Source: Agrostemma githago | Lineage: Eukaryota; Streptophyta; Magnoliopsida; Caryophyllales; Caryophyllaceae | Direction of reading: 5' to 3' | Length of the DNA stretch: 64,000 nucleotides | Assembly: GCA_958450325.1 (NCBI GenBank) | Contig: OY288250.1 | Location: 49,924,898 to 49,988,897 of the forward strand | Part shown: in pieces, positions 53,897 through 64,000 of the stretch | How the letters are laid out: every line of letters starts with the position of its first letter | Numbering within the stretch: position 1 is the first letter of the stretch | Translations under genes and position numbers: made by a program | Notes under the pieces: generated by a model | What the model was told of the DNA's origin: nothing | Database searches by the model: none | The model's input: the letters and a program-made list of their open reading frames with translations, nothing else

Positions 53897-55809
53897 GGAT
53901 TCCCACTTAATGCCGACTTAATGGACTAGTTGTGGAATTCTGGGATCATAGATCATCGTTTAGAGTTCTAGCCTGAGTGCTGTGGTACTATTTCAGGTTC
54001 TCGTTAAGGTTTTTAGTAATTTTGGTTGATATAGATTAAATCTTGGTTCTTATGGATGAGATAGTTGAGTCTGATAAGGTCGTAACCTATGAACTTTTGA
54101 GTTGAGTGATCTAAAAAATCATGAGTGAAGCCTTGTTAACTTTAAGGAAGAGAAAGGTCATGCACAATCACAATTCGGATTTACACTACTGTTTCGAGGA
54201 ATATTTTAATACCCACCACCTTAATGGAATTTACAGTTCAGAACCCTTAGACAAGCATGATTATGGCTTCGTGGAATTATTAAATGTATTGTGGTGGCGC
54301 TGTTGCGATTCGAAATTTGATGGACTTCTAAGGAACCTTACTCGAGTGATGTGTTGGAAATGTGAGTGACTGACATTACATGTAAAGTTGAGTGTGCTTA
54401 AGGTTTGATATATTATACTAACCTCTGTTCCCTTGTAATGTTATGAGCATAATCTTGGGATCATTTTGAAGACTTAGTGCCCGAGCTTTGTTAAAATTGG
54501 TGGATCTTGTTTAATGTTCCTTAACCGAGAAATTTGGAATACCCCTCGAGTACAACCTGGTGAGCTTCAAACAGTTTTAGAGCCTTGTTGGTTAATTAGT
54601 TTAATAGTGTTGTGGCAGTTTGTAGAATTTCGGTAGCATGATTTGATTCTGAGTGATTTGGTTGATTCTTACCCTATTGATCAAGTGATTGTTTGAGCAA
54701 GTGAAGCCTTGTATTGGGGGTTGTAGCTGTCGATAGTCTTAGAGCAAGTGGTAATTTTGGAGGTTGCAGACTGTGTAGGACAACCCAGTTTCCTGACATT
54801 AATGGACTTAGTATTAGTATTATTTGGTGGAAATAGGAACCTAAGTTTGTGGGAGTCGTACTAGGAATCTCGAGAACCTTAAACTCTTCTAATAATCTCC
54901 GGGAGTTATGTTTAACTCTCGTTATCGTTCTTCCCTCCGCTTCTCTCGAATTCTGCTCCTTCAGCTGTTGTTGGTATCCCTTCTACCCTTTATCGAGTTT
55001 GAAGATTTTTGTTTCGATTTAATTCTTAAATTTTTAACCAAACTCCCCGTTTTGGAAAATATTTGACTAATTTAAACTTTTGAGTTAAATTTTTATGTTA
55101 CAATTTTAAACTTTACAAACTTCGTTTTGCTTTGACGTTTTTGTTGAAGTTTATATTTAGTTATTTTTAAAATGTCTTAAAAACCTGTCTGAAAATAATT
55201 CGAAATTATTTCAAATCTTTAATTTTTGGATGATAAGAGTTTTATGAATATTTTCGTTAAGTTCAAATACTTATGTTTCTGCAACAATTGGATTGTCTGA
55301 GAAAATTTGACTTTTGAAAATAATTTCACAAACCCAGACTTTCATTTTATTTTTGTTGGTGGACTTTTGGATCTGTTATTTGAAGAATCTGATGACTGGT
55401 TCGAGATTTCCCAACGCTAAGTTTGATTTCTCAAAATTTGATTTTGTTTTGTCTTAAATCGATTTGACGAATTGCTTAATCAATTGATTTAGCGTCATTT
55501 TGAAAATATTTTGGGTACCCTCTTTCCATCGAATTTGTTTTTAAATATTATTTAACGTCATTATTTTTAAGGTAACTTTACCTTTTATAATTTTGAAAAA
55601 TTCTACACTTCGGGTGGCGTAACCCCTATAATCTTGAGAATCTTGGCATTTGTTTTCACATCACGTTTGAAGTTGTAAAATTTCTTTTAAACCGAGATTG
55701 TGATGCGAGTTAAGCTTTCTCATTTTGTTCAAGTGAAATAATTTTGTTTCTCTTCTATTTTCGTGTTCCTGTAAGTTTCAGGGACGAAACTTTTTTTAGT
55801 GGGGAAGGT

Positions 55810-58684
55810 TGTAACACCCCTAATTTTTATAAATTAAATTTGTATTCATATTTTTATTTCGTTTGCGATTTAACTCGTAACAATTTTAATTCTTCTCGGA
55901 ATTACTTTTAATTCATCTTGAATTCCTAAAATCTTTATTTTAGCTCGAATTCCTATTTTCAACTCGAAACTCGTTAAAATATTTTATTATCTTCTTGAGA
56001 AATCATTTTATTAAACTTTCGTTGAATAATCATTATTTTGTTTTCGTGAAATCAATTTAATTCATTTTCGTTGGAAACTATTTATTCGTCGAGAAACTCA
56101 ATTTCTTTACAAACAATTATTTTAACTCGAGATTGACCCATTTGATTTCTCGAGTCAACTAATTATTTTTATCAACTTCGAACCTGACCCAAATAATGTA
56201 ATTTTACGACAAAATAATATTTTTAGCTCATTTCGCGGTTTAGACTTAATCTTTTTCTTATGCGATTTTTGACCTGATTTCTTCTTGTACCTATATTTTA
56301 TTTTATAATACTTTTTTTTCGATCGACTTTAAGAATTATTTAATCCGTATTATAAAATTTTATGAGCTGACAGTTTTTCCAAAGACGTCTACGTTAATCC
56401 AATCGATCTTATCATCTTATATAATCTTTCTCATAATCTTATCGCATTGATTCGTCTCGTCTATCCTTACTGTATTAGAAGTATGACTCTATTTTCTTAT
56501 CTTTTAGTATCCTAATTTCTATTATATTCTCTTATATTAACCTATTTTATACTCAATACAATTCCTTTTCTTTTTATCCATCATCACGTTAAACTCCTCC
56601 AGATCTGCTGATCTGCCTGATCGGTTTTTCATCTTATTCTTCTTCTCCTTCGTTCATTCTAATCCGAGGGTAATTTATTTACTCTTATTCTCCATTTCGT
56701 TTCCCTCTTTCTATTCCCTTCTTATGTGGTTCTAATACCATATGTTTTAATTTTTCGTAGGCTATCGTGCTAGATCCGATGAAGACGGTTATTTTATTAA
56801 TTCGGATCTCAATGAAGGTAACACATGATGGCATGACTCGGTATTGCATGATATATATGTTGTAGTTGCTTGTAGTATCGTTTTAAATCGAATTCTTATA
56901 CTAGTAAACGTGTTTGAACTATATTATGATAATATGTTTCGAAACTTCTAAAATTATTAGAAGGCCGAGACTAAAACCTATAAATAAGAATTAATTTCTT
57001 AATTTTCGTGATTTTTAATATGAATTATCAAATTGAAAGTTTTAATATTTTTTTACGAGGTTACAGCATGTTTCAGAATCGATTAACGTTTTTGTACGAT
57101 TTATTACCCATGTTTACAGATCTTATTTTCAAAAAGTTTGCAAAGAGACTACTGTTTATTTTAAGTATATTATACGTCTGTTAAATTTTGTAAATTAATT
57201 CCAAGTAGTTTTGTAACAATAAATCGTTTATGAAACTGAGACAGATTAGTCCGCGAATCTGTTAGTTGTTGTAAAACCTAATTTAAAACCTTTGATAAAC
57301 TTCGAATTTAATTTGGGTAATTTACCTACATAAATTATAAATAGTCTAGTTAATGTTTCTAATTGGATTTGTTTTAAAATAAAATTTTAAACATGTTTTA
57401 TTAAAGAAATACTATCGGGTGTCGGATTCTGACAGTTTATAAACCTACGAATAAAGACCTCTGTTAAGTTAAGAATTTCGATTTTCTCCAGAAACAAAAG
57501 TTGTAGTTAAGCCTTTATAGTTTCCAACCTCACTCATCGTACGTCGTTTTGATTTCTAATGATTTAATTATGGATTTTATAGTGAGACAGTGCAAATCTG
57601 AAAAATCAGTAAATTTATAATTTATTACTTTTAATTACTTAAACTCCAACCTTTTGAGAAATAATTATGATTTTATTTTCTTTGACTCTTAATCATTAAT
57701 TATACATTTATCTAATAAATATAATGTTTATGTCTCATGGCCTAATATTAAATATTTTATATAACTGATACGTTAAACGATTTCTAATTATAATAACACC
57801 TATTTTCGGAAAGTTACTATTTGAAGAAAGTTTCTATCTTTGGAAGGTTACTATTTTGGGAATGTTTAAGATATCTTCGGATAAAATACTTATAATGGTT
57901 TGAATGTGGAATATTGTTGGAAATGAGAATGTACAGTATATAAGTCTAGGATATATGGTGTTGCCATCAGCTATATGGTCAGTGTATTTGCGTCAGGGAT
58001 ACATTGATTGTCGAACTGGGTATCGTTTATGCTCAGGAGTCATGCGCATGTACTTAGGCTAGGACCTCGCTGAACGCAGTCCTATTATAGTTTGAGTTGT
58101 CTGGTAAGAGGGCTTAGGAGTCGCTTCGTGGGCACTGAGTTCCTTAACCAGTGAGGCTTAGGGGTCGCTTCGTGGGCACTAAGTTACACTTCGGTGTTAT
58201 TTTGACATATCTCTAGTAGTAAAAGCTGTACTTATCATCGGTTTTATATTCCATTATTCGTGTTGACGCCGTCAGGCTGCTGAATTGTTTTCTGGCTTTG
58301 AATCTATTTTGATATATATAATGTTTTGAGTTTTAATCTATTTTCGTATATTATGCTTCTATTGCTTATATATTATGTAATATGGCTGGGAGAACTGCCT
58401 GAGTTGCTCCCCACTGAATTGTGGCTGTTATGTTTATAACATGACAGGTATTCTTTGTTCCGGGGTTTGGTGTGCGCTAGCGAGTGGCATGGATCCTACT
58501 CTGCTTTCATGTTTATTTATGGATTGTTAAACCTATTTGAAGGATTTTTAATTTTTAGCCCTTTTTTAAAAGTGACATTTGTATTGACTGACCGTTCTTT
58601 CTGTAAAATATAGACAGTGTGTTTTAATCCCAAATCTACAGTGTTTCCGCCACTGTATTGCGTTAGAATTTATAGGGGATTACA
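55810..58684 (+). repeat. 3' LTR of element E
   Basis: 2875 bp, preceded by AGTGGGGAAGGT and followed by the duplicated ATTAT. Confidence 0.92.
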
Positions 58685-58689
58685 ATTAT

Positions 58690-58952
58690 GATACCGATAC
58701 CGACATTATCGGATATCGTGTATTGAATGACTCTCGTTGCCAATGGATTCGGACATCCGGAAACCGTGGTTCTGAGTAAGGGGCGAGGGTACGTGTTGGG
58801 AAGTCCACTAAGAACACCCAACCCCGCCCGCACTTAGCGGCCTTTACTAAGATATCGTTCATTGTTCGTGTACACGCGTTAGTTCGACAGTTGAATGATA
58901 TGCAAAGATTATTTTCCCTAAGCATGTGAGAAAAATTAAATGGGTTGCTAAG
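58690..58952 (-). mobile_element. Tat-like LTR fragment F', inner part
   Basis: Continuation of the minus-oriented LTR at 41840-42067 across element E. It matches, reverse-complemented, about 61090-61325 of the complete LTR (shared CGGACATCCGGAAA and CCCAACCCCGCCCGCAC). Its 5' two kilobases are absent; the plus LTR F starts directly at 58953. Confidence 0.75.
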
Positions 58953-61555
58953 TGTAGACACCCGCATTTTGCCTGCTAGTGTCTATCAGTTCCCGACAAA
59001 ACACTCGATGATGATCGGACGCAAACGTGACTTAGTATACTCGAACTTGGGCTTGGAATCAATAATATCCGACATGGACTTTTAGCGGAGTACAAATCTC
59101 CCAAAACCAACCTCAAATTCAGGCCTAGTAGGTCGTTCCGAGCAAAATAAGACTAAATTGGGCCAAAACCGACACCAAAAATAAAAACCGTCTTTTGGCG
59201 ACCGGGTCAAAACCCGGTCAAAGACAAACCCGTCCATAAAATCAGCCTAGAGGAGCTTCTAGAAGCTGGCGCCCAAATCAAAAATTCAAATAAAACAAAG
59301 AGTCAACTCCTTCCTAAAATAACTCGATTCCCTTGATCCACTCGATCGAGTGGATTGACCCACTCGGTCGAGTGGAGCCTCAAAAACCGGACCTGACCCG
59401 TTTGCAAAGGCACTCGATCGAGTGCACTAGGGCCACTCGATCGAGTGACCCTAGGTCGCGGGGTGAACTCTATAAATACCCCACAAACCCCACTCATTTC
59501 TACAGATTTTTCCATGCAATTCTACCCTACATTTCTATCATAATTCACTCATCCTCTCCACACTTCAATCCTTAGCAACACTAAGCCTAAAACCGAGTCA
59601 TTTGTCCCTCGAAAAACCGACAAAATCCACCCATACACACACACACACCATAACTTGCATACATCCTCGATACTCCGCGTCTCCGTCTCTATTACGAGTC
59701 CATTTTCGAGGCCTTTACCAAGCATGTATGTTGAGGGTGTCATAAACCCCGTCTCAACCTTTGTGATCTCTAATCTTTTATTTACATTTTCGTATTTTGT
59801 ATTATAATTGTACTAGTAACGCTAACTTTAACACTAACTTTTTTATTGTTTACTAACATTTTAATTTCGCATTCTAACAATTAACATTTACTTACCGCAT
59901 ATATATATTAACGTTAAAATCTCGGTTTCAAATACGTTTGACTATGACAATCGCCTAAAGTCCGTCTAATCCGTTTACGAGCAACGATGGAGGTGGCACC
60001 CTTTCGAGGAGCGCCGCCCCAATGTACTCAAGGGCATGATGTGATCGTGGTCGATCATAGTTGAACGCATTTGATCCCATTTCTAGGATTAGTGCGAGAT
60101 CCGTTGATGCGAAAACCGACATCGCATAATCCGTTAGGATTAGTACCGATGTCGTGACGCGGAGGACTACAATTTCGTCACTAATCAAACCTTTTAATCT
60201 CATAACGATAACATTTTCATAAAATTCCGATAACGGTGTTATAATCATATGCATACACGATTATAGCACCGGAAGCCGAGTTAAATTCAAATCGTGCGAT
60301 ATTTGTATTTAATTTGGCCAACTATCGATTTTGAACAAAAATATAAAACGAGTTGTCACTCGTACAGGGGCTACTCAACCGAGTACATAGGCTACTCGAT
60401 CTAGTAGCACCAAAAAAACTGGGCAGTAGCTACCCTCGAGGACGCACTCGACCGAGTCAGACCATTACTCGATCGAGTGGGTCCTGTAGCCCAGAAATCC
60501 GAGAGCTTTAATGCAACATTTGAGCCTCGTCTTTTTACGACTTAGTCGTAGCGTGCAAAGTCAATCACGTAATTCTAATCTTCAAAACCTATGCATATCA
60601 CTACACTTAAACCGGCTATGATCGTAATCTTTCACGATTAGCCCTATATTGCCAACTTTTTAGTCGTCTTCGATATATGGCTAACCAAGACGCCATTTTA
60701 CGATATGATTAGTCGGGACAAGGCATCGAGGTTCGAGATCGGGCTAGCACCACGCCTAGGTCTCGTACCTCCGTCCTTTGATTAATATGCAATATAATGC
60801 GTATTTGATCGAAGTTCGTCCGTTTATCTAACTTACGGTCTAGTGTATGTTTGTTATATACGGGTCCTTTTCGAGTCTTTATTTTTCGTTTTGTATCGTT
60901 TTTTTGTTCGATTTTATTTTTGTTCGTTACTTTGTTTTGGCCGGGTTGTATTTCCGCCCGTGTATATTGTATTTATTTACGAGCTTTATTTATTTCGATG
61001 CTTATCGCTTTATAAAAGAACCTCGCATGCTAAATAACTTCGACCATAATTAGATGCATTAAATGGCGTAGTTAACCTATAATTCGCATGTTTAGCCCGA
61101 AAATGTTGTTTGCATATCATTTAGTCGTTTTACTAGCGCGCGTACACGAACACGAACGATGGCTTAGTAGAGGCCGCCATTGTGCGGGCGGGGTTGGGTG
61201 TCCTTAGTGGGCTTCCCAACACGTACCCTCACCCCTTACTCAGAACCTCGATTTCCGGATGTCCGAAACCGTTGGCGCACGAGAGTCATTCTTTACACGA
61301 TACCGATGTAGATGGTATCGGTATCGCAATGCAAAGGGACGAGCCCCATAAACTCTGAAATCGAAGTGGACCGTACTTTGTGTACAGCCAATGACGACGT
61401 AGAGTGGGCTCGAATGGTTCCGAATTACCACAAATTTGGTGGCGACTCCAACTTTGACTTAAATTTCGAACCCGAGAACAATCTTACCACGAGATTCATT
61501 CGCCTACCCAAACTAGCGCGTGGCCGCGTCGGGGTGGACCTACGTCATATCCACA
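58953..61555 (+). repeat. 5' LTR of Tat-like element F
   Basis: 2603 bp from TGTAGACACCCGCATTTTG to ATCCACA. TATA box TATAAATA at 59471-59478. Two clusters of CACTCGATCGAGTG-type palindromes (59338-59452 and 60358-60482). The terminus and the primer site after it fit the Tat (Ogre/Retand) group from memory. No genes inside. Confidence 0.8.
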
Positions 61556-62488
61556 ATTTGGCGACTCCGCTGGGGATACCTGATGTACCACATGTCATCG
61601 GGGTTCCCAGGGTGAAACTCGAAGAGAAATCGTTCGAATATTAGTGTGCGCGCATTAGTTTAACGATTCATGCATAACCCAAATTTGCCCGGGCCGGTTA
61701 CTTGTGACCGACGTCCCACTATACCGCGGTGCATTCCTACATGGGTGCGCTAAAGACATCGATGGTGGAACTCGTATGGGTTTTGCGGCATGTCCTAAGA
61801 CCAACTCGGCTTAGGGAGTCCGTCCTGATTTACGAGAAAGCCATCGTTGTTGGTATAGACCTTATTTTGACCGACCGAGACTTAGCGTAATGCATACATA
61901 AGCGTCGTTATAATGCTTTTTTGACTACGTGCTACTTGGTGTCGATGTCATCTTTTTCAAAAACCGTCATTTCAAAAATTGCATCTTTCCAAAAAATACC
62001 CAATTTTGAAAAAAAAAACCCGAAATATTGTCCATTTCGGGACCCGTCTTTTCAAAATATCCAATTTTCAAACTCGGAATGCCGCCGAAATTTAGGATCA
62101 ACGATTTGACTCAAAATATCCTTTTCTTTAGTCGGCATGCTGTCCGTTTTAACTCTCAAATTTCCGACACCTTCTTGATTTTCTGAAGTTTTCAAAATTC
62201 TAATCTCGGTTTTTGAAATTCCGTTTTCAATTTTCGAACTCTCGGAAATTCACCCATTACATACTCAAATTTTCAAACTTCAAACTTTCAACTTTCCTAA
62301 ATTGAATCTTCCTTATTATAGGACCTACCGTCTATCCGTGTGTCGGGTCTTTGCATAGTATGTCGAAGGTCTATAGAGTCGAAACTCCGTCAATCTTACA
62401 TAACGAGTTTCCTCCCCTTCCCGAGTCCGCCTTATCTGTCAAGGCATGACCAACCCGCGTAGGGCATACCCCTACAAAGGAAAGTCCG
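61556..62488 (+). mobile_element. Start of the internal region of Tat-like element F
   Basis: Begins with the primer binding site TGGCGACTCCGCTGGGGA (61559-61576), probably tRNA-Arg type. The visible internal part is the usual noncoding leader; no gag is reached because an Athila-like LTR is inserted at 62489. The rest of F lies outside the window. Confidence 0.75.
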
Positions 62489-64000
62489 TGATAAGTGTAG
62501 TTTGTAGTGCCTATTTTGCTATGTTTTGGTCCCATTTCCTTGTGGAATCGCTCCTTGGGAGCGATTCATGGGCTTCTTATGCTTCCTTTAGTCCGTTTCA
62601 GGTTCCCGAGACCGATTTGGAAGAGTTGGAGTGATTCCGACTCAATACATACATATTTTGGAGCCAACGAGATAAAGGAACGATGACTCGAGGCCTTGGA
62701 ATCGACCCCGAGACCTTGGGGCCCCATCCCGAGCCTCCGAGACCCGATCCCGAGTCCCGAGAATCGACGGGAAGCCCATGAGATAAAAGGAGGGACCCTA
62801 GACCTCTTATTGGAGGCATACAAGACCCTTCCCGGTCGGGATAGTGGCCTTCCCGATCGGGAAGGGATGCACGTTTAGGAGCGCCACTGTGGGTCCTTCC
62901 CGGTCGGGTTGAGCCCTTCCCGATCGGGATGGGCTACAGCTCACCCGCATTTCTTCTTTTCTTCTCCTTCATTCTTGTACCCATATATATACTCCCTTCT
63001 TGTAATGTTAAGACATCTTATGTTAGTTTAGACTCTCTTAAGCCTCCAAAACCCTAGATTTACTCTCACTCATTAGTTTTAATCTCTCTTTAATTCTTAG
63101 TTAAGCATTGTAATTAGTCTTGTATTAAGAAGATTCTTGAAGATTATTCCAAGATTAACAACCTTGGGGTTTTATTTGTGTTTCTTATTTATACAAGTTC
63201 TCATCTTTTTCATCCATTATTAGTTGGTATAATCTTCTTCTCCCTTTTATTCTTGTTCTTTGTTTATTGTTCAAGTTTGACTCTTTTATACATTGTTATT
63301 GTTGTTAGTTGTTCATAATGAATGCTTGGATGTTTAGTTTGTTTTCTCTTGTTATTGTTATGGGTAATTTGTTAATGAGTGAGTAGTCTTCTTGTGGGGT
63401 TAGTAGGAGGATTAGGGGTAGATTATGGATGATTAGGGTAGATAAAGGGGAAAAGGTTACATCTTTGTTGTTAGTCACATTGTAGGCACTCTATGTGTTT
63501 GTTGATATGCTTATGTGAGTTGTAGTGGCCATGCTTCCCATACTTGTGTTCATCTTCTCATTGATTGTTTATTTTGTGGAAATGTCGAGAATAGTTTAGT
63601 CGCGAGAGCGCGGACTAGGGTCTAAGTTGCGAGAGCCCGGACCCACCTTGGCATCGGTCTAAGTTGCGAGAGCCCGGACCGACCCTAGCAATTAGGAGGC
63701 ACCTATACCCTTGATCACCCCAATTATCCTTCTACTCCTATGAACCCGACCTACCCCACTTCCTTTCCATATTTGAGTTCATCTCCTTAGTTAGCCATAG
63801 TTCTTTTAGTTTATTTATTAGTTCGGTCATTAGCTTAGTCATATCTCTTCTCCTCCACCATAGTTTTCCTTTTCATCTTCTTTGTGTTTGTTTGGTAATC
63901 TAGTCTCGTTGTAGGCCAACCTAGTCTAAACCTTGATATACCGTCCTCGTGGATACGATCCCGACTTGCCCTAGCTACCCACTAGGTTAGTCGGTGTTTT
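62489..64000 (+). mobile_element. Athila-like LTR G, truncated by the window end
   Basis: Starts TGATAAGTGTAG at 62489 and is collinear with the 5' LTR of B to the end of the window, about 50 bp short of the expected terminus. It carries four U3 palindromes split two and two (62825-62935) and GCGAGAGCCCGG motifs near 63627 and 63667. It may be a solo LTR or the 5' LTR of a further element. Confidence 0.88.

Larger units (their letters stand above)
42068..58684 (+). mobile_element. Element E: large non-coding Ty3 element (Tekay-like, LARD type)
   Basis: LTRs of 2879 bp (42068-44946) and 2875 bp (55810-58684), TGTAACACCCC...GGGATTACA, nearly identical by eye. Perfect 5-bp duplication ATTAT (42063-42067 and 58685-58689). 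The primer site TGGTATCAGAGC (44949-44960) matches initiator-Met tRNA; the polypurine tract is AGTGGGGAAGG (55798-55808). The internal region, after removal of nested element D, is about 3.1 kb (44947-46134 and 53897-55809) with no gag or pol; open frames at 45211-45417 and 54121-54369 match nothing I know. LTR start and primer site resemble Tekay/Del chromoviruses. The element must use proteins in trans. Confidence 0.9.

Noticed and set aside
54121..54369. 82-codon frame in element E
   Set aside because: No recognisable domain and no conservation to compare; kept only as a note in the element entry.
61312..61644. 110-codon frame near the end of Tat-like LTR F
   Set aside because: It spans the LTR end and primer site, so it is very unlikely to be a protein gene.

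Overview
This is plant (eudicot-type) nuclear DNA dominated by nested transposable elements. Evidence: plant LTR retrotransposon lineages (Athila-like, Tekay-like, Tat-like and Ty1/copia), a plant CACTA transposon, a Stowaway MITE, and one host gene for a SUPERMAN-class C2H2 zinc finger with an EAR repressor motif. The species cannot be named from the sequence. No rRNA, tRNA gene or CRISPR array was seen.

Region 1 (1-24177): a defective CACTA element on the minus strand (1-2711 and about 22553-24177) is split inside its TNP2 gene by a cluster of Athila-like, gag-protease-only elements. Element A (minus, 3180-9588) shares one LTR (9589-10602 plus 20242-20880) with a truncated tandem partner C (20881-22552). 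Element B (plus, 10603-20241), complete with both LTRs, is inserted inside that shared LTR. A plus-oriented LTR fragment (2712-3179) abuts the end of A, which shows a rearrangement.

Region 2 (24178-35345): a degenerate tandem array of about 140-bp units. Each well-preserved unit carries a TCCCACATCG box followed 32-38 bp later by a TATA box, the layout of a plant snRNA promoter. A copia element (24982-32724) sits in the array and is itself hit by an Athila-like solo LTR (25750-27398) with a perfect TSD, six codons into its gag gene. A Stowaway MITE (34698-34859) and an (AT)n tract also lie in the array.

Region 3 (35346-40273): the only intact host gene (36158-36751, minus), a 1.66-kb retroposed insert with a poly(A) tail and a perfect 15-bp TSD (37561-39221), and a tRNA-derived SINE-like remnant.

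Region 4 (40274-64000): an LTR remnant, then two Tat-like LTRs in head-to-head orientation. The minus one is split by element E, a large Tekay-like element with no coding capacity (42068-58684, TSD ATTAT). E is split by element D (46135-53896, TSD GGATT). D shares LTRs, PBS and 3' region with A and B, but its gag-protease is replaced by an unrelated Q/Y/P-rich open reading frame. An Athila-like LTR (62489 onward) enters the Tat-like internal region and runs off the window.

No full set of retrotransposon enzymes is intact. A, B, D and E look non-autonomous and would need proteins in trans. The most notable signals are the snRNA-promoter-like array; clusters of short palindromes, each private to one LTR family; a duplicated polypurine tract and a conserved putative intron with a micro-ORF in A, B and D; and the replaced ORF of D.
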